The notes under the pieces: generated by a model | The model's input: only the letters and a program-made list of their open reading frames with translations | Told to the model about the DNA's origin: nothing | Database searches by the model: none | Source: a virus | IMG/VR virus record: IMGVR_UViG_3300036854_000037 | Location: 1-61,708 of that record | DNA length: 61,708 nt | Strand: one strand, 5' to 3' | Part shown: one piece after another, positions 58,819 through 61,708 of the stretch | How positions within the stretch are numbered: the stretch's first letter is position 1 | Layout: every line of letters starts with the position of its first letter | Translations under genes and position numbers: made by a program

Positions 58819-60081
58819 TCAGAACTCTATCCCGAACTCTGCCAACTTCTTGATCTCTGCCTGGGCCTCATCCAGCGCGTCGGGGTAGAGCTGAACGAGG
58901 TAGCCTTCAACCTTCTCAGCGATCTGCTTGACCTGTTTGACCACCTCATCCTGCGACTCGGCATAGGCAACGATGGCGCCGATCTCAGGCATGCCGGCCG
59001 GATCAGGGACAACATAGTACTTCCCGTCGACGACCGCCAGGTTGCGCAGCTTGACGTTCTCGCGCAGATCATCGGGGAACTCGATGGCTTGCCAGTTGCG
59101 CTCACCAGCCCAGGCAGAATGGATCAGCAGTTCAGCCGCCCACGTACCCTTGTAGGATGGTTCGACCAGCACACCATCAGCCCCTTCCCAGAGCACCTCT
59201 GCAATGTTCTCCATCATGAGACCGAACAACTCCGAGGGAGGTGAGCCGAAGCGCGCACAAGGATCGATGCTGTAGGCCGTTCCATCCTTGGGAATACGAA
59301 GTTCTGCCGACCAGAAATTACGATACTTGTACGCCTTCAAGACAGGTGCGAACCGGGCGTTGACATCACGCACCTGTTTGGGCAGACCAGCATAGGGCTT
59401 CACGCGCCCGACATACCCCTTGTCCTTGACCTCGATGCCATAAAGCGTCTGCTTGGGGAATTGACCATCGATGCAGTAGCCATCGTAGCCAACCTCGACC
59501 GCATCGTTGATTGCATCCTCGACGATGAACTCGATCTTGTTGCGCTTGGCGCCAAGCTTGTGACCCAGCTCGTCAAGGCGCGGTTCGATCAGCTTGTAGT
59601 TCTTGGAGTAGAACGTCTCCATATCACCACGCGTCGCGCTCACCTTGATGTACTGATCGTCGTTCTTCTTGAGGTAGGCGCGCAACGCATCGAGCCCTGT
59701 GACAACCTTGTAGGGGCCGATGGTGATACCAAGGTCCTTCTGCAGGTCCTTGCTGACAGACCTGTCCAATTCCAGGTCTTCCCCTCTCCGTGATCCCCAA
59801 ACCCGCTTGCCCATCTCAACGAGATGGGTCTGGAGGGCACCATCGTAGACATCAGGGAAGACGAACAGGTCGACGTAGGGGGCGACATCCCAGATGTTGG
59901 TGACGCGCTCGACCCCGTCGATGCCCTTGCCGATCCACAGCGGATTGCTGTTCGGATAGCTGCTTATCCAGGGGCAGTAGTAGTAGACCAGATCGAAGTC
60001 ATTGGCGAGGACGCTCGCTATCTCAACGAAGAGCCCGTTATCATAAACGAGCGCCTTCTTCCCTGGATACAACTTTGCCAT
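58819..60081 (-). CDS. ATP-grasp-like ligase
   Basis: 420 residues. The central region LGITIGPYKVVTGLDALRAYL, IKVSATRGDMETFY, KIEFIVEDAINDAVEVGYDGYCIDG and a later TAYSIDPCARFGSPPSELFG follow the ATP-grasp fold with a carboxylate-amine ligase layout reminiscent of PurD or carbamoyl-phosphate synthase. It could ligate an amino acid or amine to a virion protein or a metabolite. Placed among cargo genes; no module. Fold call moderate, reaction unknown. Confidence 0.68.
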   Translation of the reverse strand: MAKLYPGKKALVYDNGLFVEIASVLANDFDLVYYYCPWISSYPNSNPLWIGKGIDGVERVTNIWDVAPYVDLFVFPDVYDGALQTHLVEMGKRVWGSRRGEDLELDRSVSKDLQKDLGITIGPYKVVTGLDALRAYLKKNDDQYIKVSATRGDMETFYSKNYKLIEPRLDELGHKLGAKRNKIEFIVEDAINDAVEVGYDGYCIDGQFPKQTLYGIEVKDKGYVGRVKPYAGLPKQVRDVNARFAPVLKAYKYRNFWSAELRIPKDGTAYSIDPCARFGSPPSELFGLMMENIAEVLWEGADGVLVEPSYKGTWAAELLIHSAWAGERNWQAIEFPDDLRENVKLRNLAVVDGKYYVVPDPAGMPEIGAIVAYAESQDEVVKQVKQIAEKVEGYLVQLYPDALDEAQAEIKKLAEFGIEF

Positions 60082-60096
60082 CGCAGCCCCATCGGT

Positions 60097-60822
60097 TTAG
60101 TCCATGCCTGTATTCCAACCAGGCCGCACACCTGCATACCGTCCCCCTGTCGCTGCCTTGCGATAGACCCAACGAGCCATCAGGTAAAGAGCGGTTGCTG
60201 TCACAGCAGCACCATAAACTGTCATGACCACACCACCTGTGGCAAGGCCACCCAAGCCTGCGATGAGAAGTGCGTGGGTGCTGGTCAGCTCCTGCAATAC
60301 ATGGTCGGCAAACGAGGGCTCGTACCAAACCTTGCCGTCATAGCTGCGCATGGTGTCCCAGGTCTTCTGCGCCTCGCGCGACATACGATCGGATGCCGCC
60401 TGCCGCTCAGCCTCCGACTTGGATGTCAGCCCATCAACGTCGCGCTTGATACGATCGAGGCCACCCTTGACCCCATCGTACTTGGCCCCCATGGATTTCG
60501 ACCACTCAGGCCGGCGATTGCGCTCACTGGAACTAGATTCCATTGAGTCCATCCAGTCGAGCTTGGCTCGCAACCAATCAGCATTCACACGAGAGGGTGG
60601 CTTACGACCGAACTTGCGCTCGTACTCAGAAGCGAGTTTTGCACGCTCTCCAGGCTTGGCACGACCTTCGCTGATACCACCAACAGAACCACCAGACCAA
60701 CGTCCATCCTCACCCCGTGACTGGTCAGGGTTGTATTCAGGGTAGCCCTTGCTTAAGACTGTCAGCAACCCATCGATGCGAGCGTCGAGGTCCGCCACAT
60801 CCTTCCACAGAGTCTGTCTCAT
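60097..60822 (-). CDS. Membrane protein with N-terminal cargo module
   Basis: 241 residues from the ATG at 60822 (ATGA overlap). Short leader [20 protein letters not shown], module KGYPEYNPDQSRGEDGRW at residues 25-42, a helical domain, then one or two membrane helices (LLIAGLGGLATGGVVMTVYGAAVTATALYLMARWV) near the C-terminus. Could insert in a host membrane after injection. The longer frame to 60936 runs through the upstream gene. Confidence 0.68.
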   Translation of the reverse strand: MRQTLWKDVADLDARIDGLLTVLSKGYPEYNPDQSRGEDGRWSGGSVGGISEGRAKPGERAKLASEYERKFGRKPPSRVNADWLRAKLDWMDSMESSSSERNRRPEWSKSMGAKYDGVKGGLDRIKRDVDGLTSKSEAERQAASDRMSREAQKTWDTMRSYDGKVWYEPSFADHVLQELTSTHALLIAGLGGLATGGVVMTVYGAAVTATALYLMARWVYRKAATGGRYAGVRPGWNTGMD

Positions 60823-61424
60823 GGCACCAAAACCTTGAGCGCGCCACCAATCGCCCGACCCAACGAGTCGACCGCCATCGGGATGGCCACTGATGCAACA
60901 GCGATGACGATAGCCGACAGGAACAGCGCAAACCATACCTTCTGCATGGTCTCCACTGTGTCACGAGATGGCAAGCCGATCCTCGCGTTGGCGACATCCA
61001 CAGATCGCATGACAGCGTCGCGGGAGTCAGCGGGCACACCTTGCTTGATCAGATGCTCCCTGATGGCAGCAGCGATCTGACGGCGTTGGGGTCCGATCTT
61101 GCGCTTGCCCTCGAGTGTTATCTCGCGAGGGGCTGAGGCGCCACCAGAGGTCCACTCACCCGACTGTGTGCGCGCCTCATCGGGATTGAATTCCGGGTAG
61201 CCCTTCTTCGTTTCTGTGGCCACCCGCTTGATCATGGGCATCAAGGCCGCCACAACGGCCTCTGCAGCGTTCTTGCGATGCTCCGTAGGGAGTGCCCGTA
61301 TGGCGCGAGCAACGCCCTGAGCGGCCCGCGCTGACGCAGCAATCGCCGTTCTGATGTCAGCGTCGGGGCTGCGCACCTTGTAAACGGGTGCACCGGACAG
61401 CACAACGACGCTCAAGCCGGTCAT
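60819..61424 (-). CDS. Membrane protein with internal cargo module
   Basis: 201 residues. N-terminal helical domain ([17 protein letters not shown]), module variant [18 protein letters not shown] at 74-91, [17 protein letters not shown] region, then membrane segments [21 protein letters not shown] near the end. Layout parallels the proteins at 54509 and 60097. Coupled at both ends by ATGA overlaps. Confidence 0.66.
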   Translation of the reverse strand: MTGLSVVVLSGAPVYKVRSPDADIRTAIAASARAAQGVARAIRALPTEHRKNAAEAVVAALMPMIKRVATETKKGYPEFNPDEARTQSGEWTSGGASAPREITLEGKRKIGPQRRQIAAAIREHLIKQGVPADSRDAVMRSVDVANARIGLPSRDTVETMQKVWFALFLSAIVIAVASVAIPMAVDSLGRAIGGALKVLVP

Positions 61425-61591
61425 TTGGGCTTGTCCTTCTTACCCAGCTTCGCCTTGAGTCCTTCAACCCAGGCCTTGCGGCGCTTGAGATAGTCATCCG
61501 AGTAGCTGGCATCAACGACCTTCGGGTCCAGCACCTCACCTTCGTTGATGAAGTCGGCGGCGTGCAGGTCGCCATGCTTGTGCCTTGCCAT
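61421..61591 (-). CDS. Hypothetical 56-residue protein
   Basis: From the ATG at 61591 ([26 protein letters not shown]), ending in [11 protein letters not shown]. Small charged protein; the [16 protein letters not shown] segment is conserved-looking but not recognised. Confidence 0.55.
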   Translation of the reverse strand: MARHKHGDLHAADFINEGEVLDPKVVDASYSDDYLKRRKAWVEGLKAKLGKKDKPK

Positions 61592-61602
61592 GGTCCTTGT
61601 CC

Positions 61603-61708
61603 TCACTTCCTGTTGCGGGACATCGCTCCCCGACCTGTGAAGCTACCGGAATTGATACCGCGTACATCACGCGCGAACTGATCGGCTGAGGTAGGCTTGC
61701 TCGCCCGG
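61603..61708 (-). CDS. C-terminal end of an upstream gene (partial)
   Basis: The - strand frame ending in TGA at 61603-61605 encodes a Ser/Gly/Arg-rich tail ([24 protein letters not shown]) and is open to the window edge. Such flexible tails occur at the end of portal-type proteins, but the fragment is too short to assign. Confidence 0.45.
   Translation of the reverse strand, partial: RASKPTSADQFARDVRGINSGSFTGRGAMSRNRK

Larger units (their letters stand above)
35654..61205 (-). repeat. Dispersed cargo module (KGYPEY...GRW), 11 copies
   Basis: Roughly 66-base coding modules at 35654-35719, 36159-36224, 53088-53153, 53853-53918, 54833-54898, 55486-55551, 56898-56963, 57564-57629, 58173-58238, 60685-60750 and 61140-61205. 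Consensus KGYPEYNPDQSRGEDGRWSGG; invariant are Lys-Gly-Tyr-Pro-Glu-aromatic, an Arg about 12 residues in, Gly and Trp at the end. A diverged cousin starts the scaffold-like protein at 34546. Confidence 0.9.

Noticed and set aside
1-61708. tRNA genes, insertion sequences, integrase and attachment sites
   Set aside because: I saw no convincing cloverleaf, transposase or recombinase. A covariance-model search was not possible, so small RNA genes may be missed.

Overview
The window looks like about 62 kb of a double-stranded DNA phage genome with a siphovirus-type (lambda/HK97-like) body plan. It is transcribed divergently: genes from 1 to 12300 run on the + strand and carry DNA replication, recombination and repair; everything from 12405 to the right edge runs on the - strand and carries lysis, tail, head, cargo and accessory genes. 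Three things point to an alphaproteobacterial host: a GcrA-like zinc-cysteine domain (8344-8595), an Omp25/31-type outer membrane beta-barrel (36730-37368) and a GTA gp10-like tail assembly chaperone (26963-27364). I saw no terminase, portal, integrase, RNA polymerase or tRNA gene, so lifestyle and packaging type cannot be judged; terminase and portal probably lie beyond the right edge.

Left arm (1-12300, +): a uracil-DNA-glycosylase/family A DNA polymerase fusion, AAA+ clamp loader, a coiled-coil protein in the position of a UvsY-type mediator, a zinc-containing ssDNA-binding protein with a huge glutamate-rich tail, a UvsX/RecA recombinase, a PDDEXK nuclease, a HAD phosphatase, the GcrA-like fragment and a gp47/gp46 (SbcD/SbcC) pair. 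Genes are packed with 1-4 base stop/start overlaps, so this is one long operon closed by a terminator at 12355-12387.

Lysis and tail (12405-30044, -): two small membrane proteins, overlapping spanins, a holin-like protein and a GH108 muramidase; then a glycine-rich fibre, a very large lambda-J-like tip protein, NlpC/P60 peptidase, DUF1833 protein, beta-helix fibre, tape measure protein, a tail chaperone with a probable -1 frameshift extension, tail tube protein and two tandem tail-terminator paralogs, one carrying an added jelly-roll domain.

Head (30045-40205, -): connectors, major capsid protein, decoration protein, scaffold-like protein and an XkdF-type protease, followed (reading up the map) by a ChaB-domain protein, an outer membrane protein cassette, MazG, a cupin-like protein and a Mu gpF-like head protein. 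An 84-base structured element occurs twice and brackets exactly the scaffold-decoration-capsid block.

Accessory island (40114-51970, -): three GT-A-like or unassigned glyco-genes, an FkbM methyltransferase, three related small methyltransferases, four tandem paralogs of a capsule-synthesis-like GT-B family and a B12-dependent ribonucleotide reductase.

Cargo cluster (52186-61708, -): the most unusual part. A roughly 22-residue module of the form KGYPEYNPDQSRGEDGRW occurs 11 times in eight genes. It precedes two ADP-ribosyltransferase domains and a zeta-toxin-like kinase in one 894-residue protein, two metallopeptidase domains in another, single-pass membrane proteins, a ChaB protein and the head protease itself. 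My working hypothesis is that the module marks proteins for loading into the capsid and processing by the head protease, so that the phage injects a set of effector enzymes with its DNA.
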